Both the position numbers and the translations under genes were made by a program. Below the pieces are notes generated by a model that was not told the DNA's origin, ran no database searches, and saw only the letters and a list, made by a program, of their open reading frames with translations. Below are positions 42,308 to 50,210 of a DNA stretch of 50,210 nt, piece after piece; the first letter of the stretch is position 1, and every line of letters begins with the position of its first letter. This stretch comes from an uncultured Bacteroidales bacterium (GTDB taxonomy: Bacteria; Bacteroidota; Bacteroidia; Bacteroidales; UBA932), in assembly GCA_946402945.1 (NCBI GenBank), contig CAMIYB010000007.1, positions 1 to 50,210 on the forward strand, written 5' to 3'.

Positions 42308-42315
42308 TAACTTTG
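42308..42315 (+). promoter_or_regulatory. -7 element (TAACTTTG) of mazG
   Basis: TAACTTTG lies 19 bases before the mazG ATG, divergent from the CoA-transferase promoter. Confidence 0.5.
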
Positions 42316-42334
42316 CGGGCAAAACTGTACTGCC

Positions 42335-43192
42335 ATGCACACAAGGGAAGAAAAATTGGAGCGCTTCGGCCGCCTGCTCGACATCATGGACCGCCTGCGG
42401 GCGGAATGCCCCTGGAACCACGCCCAGACCATCCGGACCCTCCGTCCGCTGACGGTCGAGGAGGTGTATGAACTGAGCGACGCCGTCCTCCGGGACGATG
42501 AGAAAGAACTCCGGAAGGAACTTGGCGACGTGATGCTCCACCTTGTATTTTATAGCAAGATTGCCGAGGAAGAAGGTCGTTACGACATCGGTGACGTGCT
42601 GGACGGCATCTGCGAGAAGATGGTGTTCCGCCACCCGCACGTCTTCTCCGACGCGAAAGCGGCCGACGCGAAGGAAGTGTCGGAAAACTGGGAGATGATG
42701 AAGACCCGGGAGAAAGGCGGCAACAAGCGCATCCTCTCGGGCGTCCCGGCGAGCATGCCTTCCGTGCTGAAGGCCTTTGCGATGCAGGACAAGGCCCGGG
42801 GCGTGGGTTTCGACTGGGAAGAGAAATCCCAGGTGTGGGACAAGGTACAGGAAGAACTCGGGGAAGTCCGCGCGGAACTGGACGCGATGGACGCGGCCCC
42901 GGGGGAGGCCCCGGCATCGGTCTGGAGCCCGACGGAGTCGTCTTCCGAGGCCTTCAAGGCGGCTTATGACCGCGCCGAGGAAGAGGTGGGGGACTTCATG
43001 TTCGCGACCATCAATGCCGCGCGGCTCTACGGCATCAATCCCGATACGGCCCTCAGCCGGGCTTGCGACAAGTTCCGCCGGCGCTTCACCTACCTCGAGG
43101 AGCAGACCATCCGCAAGGGCCGTTCCCTCCATGACATGACCCTCGCCGAGATGGATGCCATCTGGGACGAGGGCAAGGCGAAGGGCCTGTAG
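42335..43192 (+). CDS. mazG: Nucleoside triphosphate pyrophosphohydrolase MazG
   Basis: A 285-residue tandem-domain MazG that hydrolyses NTPs and dNTPs to monophosphates, cleaning damaged nucleotides. The first domain has ECPWNHAQTIRTLRP near 25, LTVEEVYELSDAV near 43 and RKELGDVMLHLVF near 60, which hold the EExxE and E-x-x-D metal ligands. The second has VQEELGEVRAELDAM near 173 and EEVGDFMFATINAARL near 215. Length is somewhat above the E. coli enzyme (263). A terminator follows 14 bases after the stop. Confidence 0.95.
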   Translation: MHTREEKLERFGRLLDIMDRLRAECPWNHAQTIRTLRPLTVEEVYELSDAVLRDDEKELRKELGDVMLHLVFYSKIAEEEGRYDIGDVLDGICEKMVFRHPHVFSDAKAADAKEVSENWEMMKTREKGGNKRILSGVPASMPSVLKAFAMQDKARGVGFDWEEKSQVWDKVQEELGEVRAELDAMDAAPGEAPASVWSPTESSSEAFKAAYDRAEEEVGDFMFATINAARLYGINPDTALSRACDKFRRRFTYLEEQTIRKGRSLHDMTLAEMDAIWDEGKAKGL

Positions 43193-43205
43193 CGGGGTCC
43201 GGGCG

Positions 43206-43240
43206 AAAAAAAACCGACACTTGAGGGTGCCGGTTTTTTT
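43206..43240. terminator. Bidirectional terminator between mazG and the lipoprotein gene
   Basis: An 8-base A-tract, an arm ACCGACAC and its partner GTGCCGGT (one mismatch), and a 7-base T-tract form a stem-loop that works on both strands. It ends mazG from the left and the lipoprotein gene from the right. Confidence 0.85.
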
Positions 43241-43257
43241 GTAGCATTCGCGGATGC

Positions 43258-44055
43258 TTATTTCTTCAGCGGGACGAGGGTCACGACCACGCGGGTGTCA
43301 TCGCTGTTCACCTTGCCGTTGACGCTCAGGATCAGCTTGCCGTTGAGGATGTCATATTTGGCATCACCGTCGAGCAGTTCCACCTCAAGTTCGGAGATCT
43401 CATCGATCTTGAAAGCGGAGTCGGAGGAGTTGGGCAGCGTGTAGGAAGCGCAATACTTCTCGCCGTTGGCGAAAACGATGGCGATGAAATCGTCGCCGAT
43501 GGCAACCTTCTGGGCGACCATGTTGGCCTTGAAGGTCTTGTTGAACTCCAGACCGTTGTCCTTGGCAAAGGTCTCGATCTCGTTGAGGTTCAAGCCGGTA
43601 AATTCCTTGCCGACCGCCTTGAAACTGACAGAAATGTGCTCGACGGACCAGTCACGGTTGAAGATCACGGCATCCTCGACGGTCTTGGCCGCCGTAGCGG
43701 TGACCTCGATGGCATCGGCATCCGTCCCGCCTTCGGGGATGAACTTATAGGTGTTGCCGTCCTTCTTGATGGTACCCAGGTTGGAGAAGACGTAGTTGCC
43801 GTCCTTGTCCACGGTGTAGGTGCCGACATAGGCGACCCAGTTATCTTCGGCCTTGGTGGCGAGTTCCGGGCTGATCCGGCCCAGGGCGGAGCCGTCGGCA
43901 TTGGCGTTGAGATTGAAGCCGGGGGCCTTGAACGTCCTCGCGTAGGAAGCGTTCGACGGATTGGGGAAGACACCCTTGGCGGGCGTGGAATTCTTCCCGT
44001 TGTTGCAGGAAACAGCCATCAGCGCAATGGCCAGCAGTGTCAGAAACTTTTTCAT
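43258..44055 (-). CDS. Hypothetical lipoprotein
   Basis: A 265-residue lipoprotein (signal ends MAVSC, Cys17). The mature protein is beta-rich and soluble (WVAYVGTYTVDKDGNYVFSN, TYKFIPEGGTDADAIEVTAT, EISELEVELLDGDAKYDILN). It recalls lipocalin-like or DUF4923-type Bacteroidales lipoproteins but I cannot assign a family. It is downstream of the outer-membrane barrel gene at 44103 by 47 bases on the same strand, and the pair may form one transcript. Confidence 0.7.
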   Translation of the reverse strand: MKKFLTLLAIALMAVSCNNGKNSTPAKGVFPNPSNASYARTFKAPGFNLNANADGSALGRISPELATKAEDNWVAYVGTYTVDKDGNYVFSNLGTIKKDGNTYKFIPEGGTDADAIEVTATAAKTVEDAVIFNRDWSVEHISVSFKAVGKEFTGLNLNEIETFAKDNGLEFNKTFKANMVAQKVAIGDDFIAIVFANGEKYCASYTLPNSSDSAFKIDEISELEVELLDGDAKYDILNGKLILSVNGKVNSDDTRVVVTLVPLKK

Positions 44056-44102
44056 AGTTCTTTGTGTTTAAATAGTTAATTGATATTAAATTCTGTTTAG
44101 GT

Positions 44103-44987
44103 TTAGAAGAGGCGGACGAACACGGTCAGACGGAGAACCGGGAGGATGGGGAAGCCGGAGAGGTAGTTGATGGCGCCGCTGGGGAAGATGCCCAGGCCAT
44201 CGACGTACTCGGTGCTGTCCTCGCCTTTGAACTCGTTCACGACGGCACGGACGCCTTCACTGGTGATCTGGATGGGGCTGTTGCCGGAATCCGCGGCGGT
44301 GTGGCCGTTGGCGAAGGCCTTGATGCCGCCGGTGTATTCCACGCCGAAGTCGAAACTGACGCCGACGCGCTTGCTGGGGACCGTGCGGCCGAAGCCGATG
44401 CCCAGGTAAGGACGGACGGCATTGGTCTTGGCCTCGATCGCCAGGTGGCTGTTCTCGTCCGTATTGATCTGATAGACGTTGGTGATGCTCTTGTTGTGGT
44501 TGTCGCCGTCGAGATAATACTCGATGTAGGCGTTCTTGTAGGACGGATCATAGAAATATCCGTGTCCCTTGACGAGCGTCGCGCCGCCGATGAAGATACC
44601 GGCCGTCACATGGAAGGAACTCTTCTTGAAGGGGAAATAATCCACGAGGATATTGCCGTTGACCCAGCTGAAGTCGCCCTTGATGTCGGCGTTACTGGCC
44701 GCATGGGTACCCCAGGCGGGGATTGAGACCTGTGTGAGCTGGATGCCTTTGACCGGCAGGAAGGAAAGGCCGGCACGCAGTTGCAGTTGCGGGATGACCG
44801 GGGCGGCAAACTCCACGCCGACCGCATCCATCAGACCGACGGAAAGACCCATGGAAAGGTGGTTGAACAGGCCGTACTCGAACTGCTGGGGCTTTTTGGG
44901 GAGCTTGTTCTCCGATTTGTCCGCGGCGCTGAGGGCGGGGGCGGCCAGCAGGCAGATGCCGAGAAGGAAGGTCAGGATTCTTTTCAT
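44103..44987 (-). CDS. Outer-membrane beta-barrel protein
   Basis: A 294-residue protein with a signal peptide (MKRILTFLLGICLLAAPALS, cleaved near AAD). The mature part has alternating short amphipathic strands (LFNHLSMGLSVGLMDAVGVE, LQLRAGLSFLPVKG, FHVTAGIFIGG, RPYLGIGFGR, VGVSFDFGVEYTGG) and ends LRLTVFVRLF with the C-terminal Phe typical of barrels. No ligand is apparent. I chose the start at 44987 as the first codon of the signal. Forms a lipoprotein/barrel pair with the gene downstream. Confidence 0.75.
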   Translation of the reverse strand: MKRILTFLLGICLLAAPALSAADKSENKLPKKPQQFEYGLFNHLSMGLSVGLMDAVGVEFAAPVIPQLQLRAGLSFLPVKGIQLTQVSIPAWGTHAASNADIKGDFSWVNGNILVDYFPFKKSSFHVTAGIFIGGATLVKGHGYFYDPSYKNAYIEYYLDGDNHNKSITNVYQINTDENSHLAIEAKTNAVRPYLGIGFGRTVPSKRVGVSFDFGVEYTGGIKAFANGHTAADSGNSPIQITSEGVRAVVNEFKGEDSTEYVDGLGIFPSGAINYLSGFPILPVLRLTVFVRLF

Positions 44988-45037
44988 TGTTGCAAGGTTT
45001 TGCGTCCGTCGGGGCGGACAATTATTTTCCATTTGTG

Positions 45038-45045
45038 CAAATATA
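45038..45045 (-). promoter_or_regulatory. -7 element (TATATTTG) of the barrel-lipoprotein pair
   Basis: The reverse complement of CAAATATA is a Bacteroidota -7 box about 50 bases before the barrel gene start. Confidence 0.45.
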
Positions 45046-45119
45046 ATGTAATTTATCCGAATGATATCTAAGTATTTCTTGTTAAAGTGGAGTTTTTAGG
45101 GATTTACGGGGATTTTGCT

Positions 45120-45127
45120 TATCTTTG
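45120..45127 (+). promoter_or_regulatory. -7 element (TATCTTTG) of the GNAT-like gene
   Basis: TATCTTTG ends 21 bases before ATG 45149, which supports that start over one inside the promoter. Confidence 0.55.
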
Positions 45128-45148
45128 CACGGTCTTACGTGCTGCCTG

Positions 45149-46264
45149 ATGGATACAATCAAAGAAGTGACTTCCCGGCGTGATCTCCGCCGTTTTATCT
45201 CTTTCCCGGACCGCCTGTACCGGGACTGCCCCCAATATGTGCCGGCCCTCCACGGGGACCAGCGCAAATCCCTCACCAGCGTTTCCACGCTTTCCTACTG
45301 CAAGCGGAAGATGTGGCTGGCGGAACGGGACGGCGCGGTGGTCGGGCGCATCTGCGCCATGGTCAATCCGCGCTACAACGAACTCTACGGCAAGAAACGC
45401 GCCCGCTTCGGCTGGTTCGACACCATCAACGACCCCGCCGTGGCCGCGCTCCTGCTCGGTACGGCCGAGGACTGGGCCCGGGAGCAGGGGATGAACGAAA
45501 TCCACGGCCCGCTCTACTACAACACCCTCGGCAAACAGGGCATGCTGGTGGAAGGTTTCGACCGTCTTCCGGTGTTCAATACCTATTATAACTTCCCCTA
45601 TTACAACGATCTGGTGACGGCCCTCGGCTACGAGAAAGAGTGCGACTGGCTGGAATACCGGATGCAGGCCGACCAGGACATCCCGGAGCGGATGACCCGC
45701 ATGGCGGGCGCCCTGATGGAGCGCTACCACCTCCATGAGGGCAACCTGGATACCCTGAAGAAGGATCCGGAGCAGGTCAAGGCCTTCTTCCAGGCCTACA
45801 ACGAGAGTTTTGCGGGGAACGTGCAGAACTTCGTGCCCTTCACGGAAGGGGAGATCGAGGAGGAGGCGGCGAGTTTCCTGCCTTTCGTCAGCAACAAGAC
45901 GAGCGTCATCATCCTGGACGAGCACGACTCCCTGGCGGCCTTCGGCATCACGATCCCCGACATTTCCCGCGCCCTGCAGAAGGCGCGCGGCCGGCTCTTC
46001 CCGCTGGGCTGGCTGCACCTGCTGCGCGCGATGCGCAACTACGACACCATGGACCTGATGATCAACGGCGCGGTCCCGAAGTGGCAGAACACGGGCATCT
46101 CGGCCATCCTCCATGCCAAGATGAGCGAACGCTACAAGGCCATCGGCGCCCACTGGGGCCTGGCCAATCCGCAGTTGGAGACCAACGGCGCCGTCAACGT
46201 GTGGGCGAAATACGGCGACAACTCCCTGTACATGCGCCGTCGCTGTTACGTGAAAAGCATTTGA
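45149..46264 (+). CDS. GNAT-like (acyl-CoA N-acyltransferase fold) protein
   Basis: A 371-residue soluble protein of a family widespread in Bacteroidota, related to E. coli YghO. The N-terminal half carries a GNAT-like core ([52 protein letters not shown] read as [14 protein letters not shown]) and [20 protein letters not shown]. The C-terminal half ([20 protein letters not shown]) resembles the second lobe. An acyl-transfer role is inferred; substrate unknown. The start was set by the promoter and a conserved MDTIKEV beginning. prfA begins 2 bases after its stop, so the two are co-transcribed. Confidence 0.75.
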   Translation: MDTIKEVTSRRDLRRFISFPDRLYRDCPQYVPALHGDQRKSLTSVSTLSYCKRKMWLAERDGAVVGRICAMVNPRYNELYGKKRARFGWFDTINDPAVAALLLGTAEDWAREQGMNEIHGPLYYNTLGKQGMLVEGFDRLPVFNTYYNFPYYNDLVTALGYEKECDWLEYRMQADQDIPERMTRMAGALMERYHLHEGNLDTLKKDPEQVKAFFQAYNESFAGNVQNFVPFTEGEIEEEAASFLPFVSNKTSVIILDEHDSLAAFGITIPDISRALQKARGRLFPLGWLHLLRAMRNYDTMDLMINGAVPKWQNTGISAILHAKMSERYKAIGAHWGLANPQLETNGAVNVWAKYGDNSLYMRRRCYVKSI

Positions 46265-46266
46265 TT

Positions 46267-47358
46267 ATGGCAGATAATACGATATTGGAAAAAGTGCTGA
46301 GCCTGCAGGACAAGTACAAGAGCCTGCAGGAGCAGTTGTCCGACCCGGACGTGATGTCGGACATGAAACGCTACGTCCAGTTGAACAAGGACTACAAGGA
46401 ACTTCAGCCCATCATCGCCAAGGGCCTGGAATACAAGAAACTCCTTGACGAACTGGCCACCGCCAAGGACATCCTCCTGAACGAGAAGGACGACGACCTG
46501 CGCGAAATGGCGCGGGGCGAGATCGCCGAGATCGAGCCGCAGCTCCCTTCCATGGAGCAGGAGATCAAACTCCTGCTGATCCCCGCCGACCCGGACGACG
46601 GCAAGAACGCCCTCGTCGAGATCCGCGGCGGCACCGGCGGCGACGAGGCGGCCATCTTCGCCGGCGACCTGTTCCGGATGTATGTCAAATACGCCGAGAG
46701 CCGGGGCTGGAAGGTGGAGGTGACCGAGCAGTCGCCCGGCACGTCCGGCGGCTATAAACAGGTGGTATTCAAGCTCTCCAGCAACACCGACGGCGTCTAT
46801 GGCATCATGAAATACGAGTCCGGCGTCCACCGCGTCCAGCGGGTGCCCCAGACCGAGACCCAGGGCCGTATCCAGACCTCGGCGGCCAGCGTCGCCGTGT
46901 TCCCGGAGGCCGGGGAGTTCGACATCGAACTCAACCCCGCCGACATCCGCAAGGATCTCTTCTGCGCCTCCGGCCCGGGCGGCCAGGGCGTCAACACCAC
47001 CTATTCCGCCGTGCGACTGACCCACATCCCTTCGGGCATCGTGGTCCAGTGCCAGGAGGAAAGGTCCCAGCTCAAGAACCTGGACCGCGCCATGGAGGAA
47101 CTCCGTACGCGGCTCTACAACATGGAGCACCAGAAATACCTCGACGGCATCGCGGCCAAGCGCAAGACCATGGTCTCCACCGGCGACCGCTCCGCGAAGA
47201 TCCGTACCTACAACTATCCGCAGGGCCGTGTCACCGACCACCGCATCGGATGGAGCATGTACAACCTGCCGGTCTTCATGGACGGGGACATCCAGGAGTG
47301 CATCGACCAGCTGATCATCGCCGAGAACGCCGAGCGCCTCAAGGAGGCGGCCCAGTAA
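46267..47358 (+). CDS. prfA: Peptide chain release factor 1
   Basis: A 363-residue class I release factor that recognises UAA and UAG and triggers peptide release. The catalytic GGQ is at 238-240 ([10 protein letters not shown]) and the RF1-type PxT codon-recognition motif is Pro194-Gln-Thr196 ([10 protein letters not shown]); RF2 has SPF there. The N-terminal coiled coil and [17 protein letters not shown] near 119 are standard. Length matches RF1 (about 360). It is flanked by the GNAT-like gene 2 bases upstream and queF 12 bases downstream, forming an operon. Confidence 0.97.
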   Translation: MADNTILEKVLSLQDKYKSLQEQLSDPDVMSDMKRYVQLNKDYKELQPIIAKGLEYKKLLDELATAKDILLNEKDDDLREMARGEIAEIEPQLPSMEQEIKLLLIPADPDDGKNALVEIRGGTGGDEAAIFAGDLFRMYVKYAESRGWKVEVTEQSPGTSGGYKQVVFKLSSNTDGVYGIMKYESGVHRVQRVPQTETQGRIQTSAASVAVFPEAGEFDIELNPADIRKDLFCASGPGGQGVNTTYSAVRLTHIPSGIVVQCQEERSQLKNLDRAMEELRTRLYNMEHQKYLDGIAAKRKTMVSTGDRSAKIRTYNYPQGRVTDHRIGWSMYNLPVFMDGDIQECIDQLIIAENAERLKEAAQ

Positions 47359-47370
47359 AAAGGGAAAGCC

Positions 47371-47826
47371 ATGGAAAGGAAAGACGAACATCTCAAGGCC
47401 CTGGGCGGGGATACCCGCTACTCGCAGAACTATGCTCCGGAGGTGCTGGAAACCTTTGAAAACCAGCACCCTGACAACGACTACTGGGTCCGTTTCAACT
47501 GCCCTGAGTTCACCTCCCTCTGCCCGATCACCGGGCAGCCCGACTTTGCGGAAATCCGCATCAGTTACATCCCCGACCGCCGGATGGTCGAGAGCAAGAG
47601 CCTGAAACTCTACCTCTTCTCCTTCCGCAGCCACGGCGATTTCCACGAGGACTGCGTCAACACCATCATGAAGGACCTCATCGCCCTGATGGACCCCAAA
47701 TACATCGAGGTGACCGGGTTCTTCACGCCTCGCGGGGGTATAAGCATCTATCCCTTCGCCAATTACGGCCGCCCCGGCACCCGCTGGGAGGCCCTGGCGC
47801 AGGAGCGTTTCGCCCGTCACGAGTAA
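47371..47826 (+). CDS. queF: NADPH-dependent preQ1 synthase (7-cyano-7-deazaguanine reductase)
   Basis: A 151-residue type I QueF that reduces the nitrile of preQ0 to the amine of preQ1 in queuosine biosynthesis for tRNA wobble modification. The catalytic Cys51 forms the thioimide and Asp58 acts as proton donor (LCPITGQPD). The NADPH motif [16 protein letters not shown] and the HEDCVN stretch follow. Length fits the unimodular form (B. subtilis 165). Last gene of the GNAT-like - prfA - queF operon. Confidence 0.96.
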   Translation: MERKDEHLKALGGDTRYSQNYAPEVLETFENQHPDNDYWVRFNCPEFTSLCPITGQPDFAEIRISYIPDRRMVESKSLKLYLFSFRSHGDFHEDCVNTIMKDLIALMDPKYIEVTGFFTPRGGISIYPFANYGRPGTRWEALAQERFARHE

Positions 47827-47861
47827 GCAGAAATCCTTAGGCGCATTCAGTAATAATGCTT

Positions 47862-47893
47862 ATTGCACGTGCGCGTACGATTTCCTACCTTTG
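47862..47893 (+). promoter_or_regulatory. Promoter of the terminal lipoprotein/OMP cluster
   Basis: TACCTTTG at 47886-47893 is a good -7 element; ATTG at 47862-47865, 20 bases upstream, is a weak -33. The leader to the lipoprotein ATG is about 45 bases. Confidence 0.45.
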
Positions 47894-47938
47894 TAGTGTA
47901 AAACCGGAAAACGGAAATATTTTAACCATTCTAACGAT

Positions 47939-48382
47939 ATGAAGCAACTTTTGAAACTGGCCTTTGCGGCCGCCCTGGGTATCGCCCTGCTTTCCGCATG
48001 CAAGCCCGTTCTTTCCCCGAGCCAGGTTGCCGAGGAGGATTACTACGCAAAGATCTCCCTGACCGTCGAGGTCGTTACGAAGATCGACGGCGACGATGTC
48101 CCTATTGCCAAGTGCCCGATCAAGATTACGCGCGGCGACGGCAACTCCTATGAATTCAAGTGCAACAGTTCCGGCAAGTTCACCCACGTCTTCCCGGTCA
48201 GCAAACCGGCCAGCAAAGACGCCACGCTGGGGGATTCCTTCACCATCACCGTGGACTATGAATCCGACAACGACCTGATCGGTCACCAGAAAGGTACCGC
48301 GACCAAGGCGGTGGCCATCGAAAAGGGTGAAAAGTTTGCCGAGGCATCCGTCACGGTTACCTGCACCAAGCAGAGTAAATAA
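47939..48382 (+). CDS. Small hypothetical lipoprotein
   Basis: A 147-residue lipoprotein (signal ends LLSAC, Cys21). The mature part looks like one beta-sandwich domain of the carboxypeptidase-regulatory type: ISLTVEVVTKIDGDDVPIAK, KITRGDGNSYEFKCNSSGKF and FTITVDYESD. It is followed 32 bases later by an outer-membrane barrel gene and then an Ig-like lipoprotein, which suggests a surface complex. No function can be assigned. Confidence 0.7.
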   Translation: MKQLLKLAFAAALGIALLSACKPVLSPSQVAEEDYYAKISLTVEVVTKIDGDDVPIAKCPIKITRGDGNSYEFKCNSSGKFTHVFPVSKPASKDATLGDSFTITVDYESDNDLIGHQKGTATKAVAIEKGEKFAEASVTVTCTKQSK

Positions 48383-48414
48383 CATCCGGTTTCAACAGTA
48401 AAATACCTCTGACT

Positions 48415-49350
48415 ATGAAAAAGATCATTATCGCCCTTGTGGCCCTCGCCGCTTTCGTGGCCCTTCCGGCCCAGGCCCAGGATAAATTCAGCCCGAAACC
48501 GGGTGCCTTCTCTTTCGGTCTCACCTTCAACCCGATGGCGGCGGCCGTGAGTTATCAGCCCGCTACCGGTGATTTCGCCAACGAATACATCAGCACCCTC
48601 GGCAGCGATCCCAAATCGATGTACTTCCTCGCCAAGGAGCCGCTGGCTGCCCTGATGCTCAAATACCGGATGGGCGCTACGACCTCCCTGCGTTTCAACG
48701 TCGGTTTCAACGGCAGCAGCACACACTATAAGGAATATGTCGATGACCAGGTGGCCCTGAAGGCCAACCCGACCGGCGGCGCCAAGGTCTATGACCAGGT
48801 CAACGCCAAACTCAATTCTTTCACCCTCGGTGTGGCCCTGGAGTTCTCCAAACCCGTCAAGTCCTTCCAGTTCAACGCCGGCGTCGGCCTGCTCTACGCC
48901 ATCGGCGGCGGCTCGATGTCCTTCGACTACGGCAACGCCCTGCTCGAGGAATTCAACTGGACGCGTCCCACCATCCCCATGCTGGCCTACAACGCCGATC
49001 CGAAGTCTTCCCTGAACCAGTTCCCCGCCGCCACGGCCGGCAAGAACGTGGGTATCGACACGGGCTATCCCGTCGAGCGATATAACATCGGTTACAACCA
49101 GGGTATCGGCCTGAGTTTCGACATGGGGGTCGAGTGGTTCGCCTTCGACCATGTCTCCGTCGGTCTCGCCATGACGGTCACCCCTGTCATGCTGGTGTTC
49201 CAGCCGCAGACCTGGACCGTTTTCGAGGGCTATTCGAAGTTCACCGGTAACATCCAGCGTTACAACGACCTGGTGAGCCCGGGTTCCAACGCCATCCTCT
49301 ATGGCCTGGAGTCCCTCGGCTTCCGCCTCTCCCTGAACTATTATCTGTAG
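48415..49350 (+). CDS. Outer-membrane beta-barrel protein
   Basis: A 311-residue protein with a signal (ending PAQAQ) and repeated amphipathic strands (AFSFGLTFNPMAAAVSYQ, LRFNVGFNGSSTHYKEYV, FTLGVALEFSKP, FQFNAGVGLLYAIGGGS, GIGLSFDMGVEWFAF), ending LSLNYYL. It is probably a small barrel in the outer membrane. It lies between two lipoprotein genes on the same strand. I see no clear sequence match to the barrel at 44103 beyond the shared fold pattern. Confidence 0.75.
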   Translation: MKKIIIALVALAAFVALPAQAQDKFSPKPGAFSFGLTFNPMAAAVSYQPATGDFANEYISTLGSDPKSMYFLAKEPLAALMLKYRMGATTSLRFNVGFNGSSTHYKEYVDDQVALKANPTGGAKVYDQVNAKLNSFTLGVALEFSKPVKSFQFNAGVGLLYAIGGGSMSFDYGNALLEEFNWTRPTIPMLAYNADPKSSLNQFPAATAGKNVGIDTGYPVERYNIGYNQGIGLSFDMGVEWFAFDHVSVGLAMTVTPVMLVFQPQTWTVFEGYSKFTGNIQRYNDLVSPGSNAILYGLESLGFRLSLNYYL

Positions 49351-49363
49351 GTGATTCTTAACG

Positions 49364-49406
49364 ACTGACCGGTACCGGGTAACAAGCCCGGTACCGGTAT
49401 GTCAGT
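49364..49406. promoter_or_regulatory. Long intergenic hairpin
   Basis: A perfect 11-bp stem, CCGGTACCGGG (49369-49379) with CCCGGTACCGG (49387-49397), and a 7-base loop. Below it ACTGA pairs with TCAGT across a four-base bulge. No T-tract follows, so it is more likely an mRNA-stability or attenuation structure than a simple terminator. Confidence 0.55.
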
Positions 49407-49425
49407 ATAAATAAGGAGTATGAAT

Positions 49426-50210
49426 ATGAGACGTTTTCTTTCTGCACTTTCCGCATTTTCCCTCCTGGCCCTCGCTTCCTGCGGCGGGCAGGCCGAAACG
49501 GACAACAAACCCGACGGCCCACACAATGGTGACGGGGACGCGGAAGTCACCGGCGTTTCCGTCCTGCCGGAGCGCGTCGAGTTGAGCATCGGCAAGACCG
49601 TCCAGCTCGAGGCTATCGTCTCGCCGGATGACGCCGCCAATAAAGTCGTTATCTGGACCACCTCCGACGACAAGGTGGCAACGGTCAAGCAGGGCCTGGT
49701 GACGGCTACCGGCGACGGCGAGGCCGATGTCACCGCCACCACCGTCGACGGCAATTTCAAGGCCTCCTGCCATGTGGTCGTCAGCACCATCTACGTGACG
49801 GAGATCAAATTGACGGAGAACAGCGCAACCCTGGTCATCGGAGAAGAATACCAGATCAATCCGACCATCGAGCCTGATAATGCCGAGAACGCGGCCATCG
49901 GCTACAGCGTCGTCTCCGGCGACGCCGTGACCGTGTCGGACGCCGGCCTGGTCAAGGCCGTCAAAGTGGGCTCTGCGAAGGTCCGGGTGACGGCGCTCGA
50001 CGGCAAGGGCGCCAAGGCCGAAGTTGCCTTCACGGTGCAGAAAGAGCCCATCTATGCCACCTCCTTCACGCTGACCTGTGAGGAAGAGGCGCAGGTCGGC
50101 AAGACCGTTACCGGAAAGATCAACTGGAACCCTTCGGGCACCAACCAGAAGGAATTCACGGTGACCTCGAGCAACACCTCCGTCGCGACGGTGAGCGGTT
50201 CGGGCGATTC
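49426..50210 (+). CDS. Lipoprotein with bacterial Ig-like (BIG2) repeats, truncated by the window end
   Basis: The frame stays open to the end, giving 261 residues so far. The signal ends LALASC (Cys19). Two BIG2-type domains follow: VTGVSVLPERVELSIGKTVQ to about residue 125, then VTEIKLTENSATLVIGEEYQ to about 210, each with the WTTSDDKVATV-like or VSGDAVTVS core; a third domain begins at YATSFTLTCEEEAQVGK. Such proteins are cell-surface adhesins or scaffold parts. ATG 49420 is an alternative start two codons upstream, but AAGGAG at 49413-49418 fits ATG 49426 better. Confidence 0.85.
   Translation, partial: MRRFLSALSAFSLLALASCGGQAETDNKPDGPHNGDGDAEVTGVSVLPERVELSIGKTVQLEAIVSPDDAANKVVIWTTSDDKVATVKQGLVTATGDGEADVTATTVDGNFKASCHVVVSTIYVTEIKLTENSATLVIGEEYQINPTIEPDNAENAAIGYSVVSGDAVTVSDAGLVKAVKVGSAKVRVTALDGKGAKAEVAFTVQKEPIYATSFTLTCEEEAQVGKTVTGKINWNPSGTNQKEFTVTSSNTSVATVSGSGD

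Overview
This 50.2-kb window looks like a chromosomal segment of a GC-rich member of the Bacteroidales (Bacteroidota), plausibly an uncultured gut or rumen lineage. The lineage call rests on three things: repeated promoters of the Bacteroidota type (TTTG, about 20 bases, TAnnTTTG), a Bacteroidota-style Rpb6-like omega subunit, and many SPII lipoproteins and OmpH/Skp-type genes. I see no rRNA, tRNA, CRISPR array, integrase or transposase, and no gene-free stretch longer than about 240 bases.

Layout. (1) 1-4578 is an accessory island inserted just upstream of a class I fumarase gene. It has two modules delimited by three copies of a repeat that matches the start of the fumarase gene. Module A carries a lipoprotein, a histidine-kinase-like ATPase and a DUF4325 STAS-like protein. 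Module B carries a 5'-truncated WYL-domain gene, a DEDDh exonuclease and an AlbA/Schlafen-type protein. (2) 4579-15725 holds fumarase, two membrane or secreted unknowns, a PPC-domain protein with a Dcu-type C4-dicarboxylate transporter, a lipoprotein/Fur-family/DUF4434 cluster, then trxB, bamD, an Rpb6-like omega subunit and recN. (3) 15729-25636 is a rearrangement. The 3' 952 bp of a LysM/periplasmic-binding gene is present twice, and between the copies lies an 8-kb block of carbohydrate-active genes (5'-truncated AGE epimerase, mutarotase-like protein, GH3, GH127-like, GH2 of the glucosaminidase type) with different codon use. (4) 24685-37625 is core: the intact LysM gene, OmpH, pdxJ, nadK, uppS, bamA, a second OmpH, korAB-type 2-oxoacid oxidoreductase, gdhA and a GDPD lipoprotein. 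(5) 37717-50210 holds pgi, a large lipoprotein, a CoA-transferase, mazG, prfA and queF, interleaved with lipoprotein and outer-membrane-protein genes, ending inside an Ig-like-repeat lipoprotein.

How the genes fit together. Fumarase, the Dcu-type carrier, the KorAB-type oxidoreductase, the CoA-transferase and NADP-type glutamate dehydrogenase fit an anaerobic succinate- and acetate-producing fermenter that assimilates ammonia through 2-oxoglutarate. BamA, BamD, two OmpH/Skp proteins and UppS form the envelope-biogenesis core. The two most unusual things are the serial insertion at the fumarase start and the glycosidase block bounded by a partial gene duplication. The second could be a real integration or an assembly artefact.
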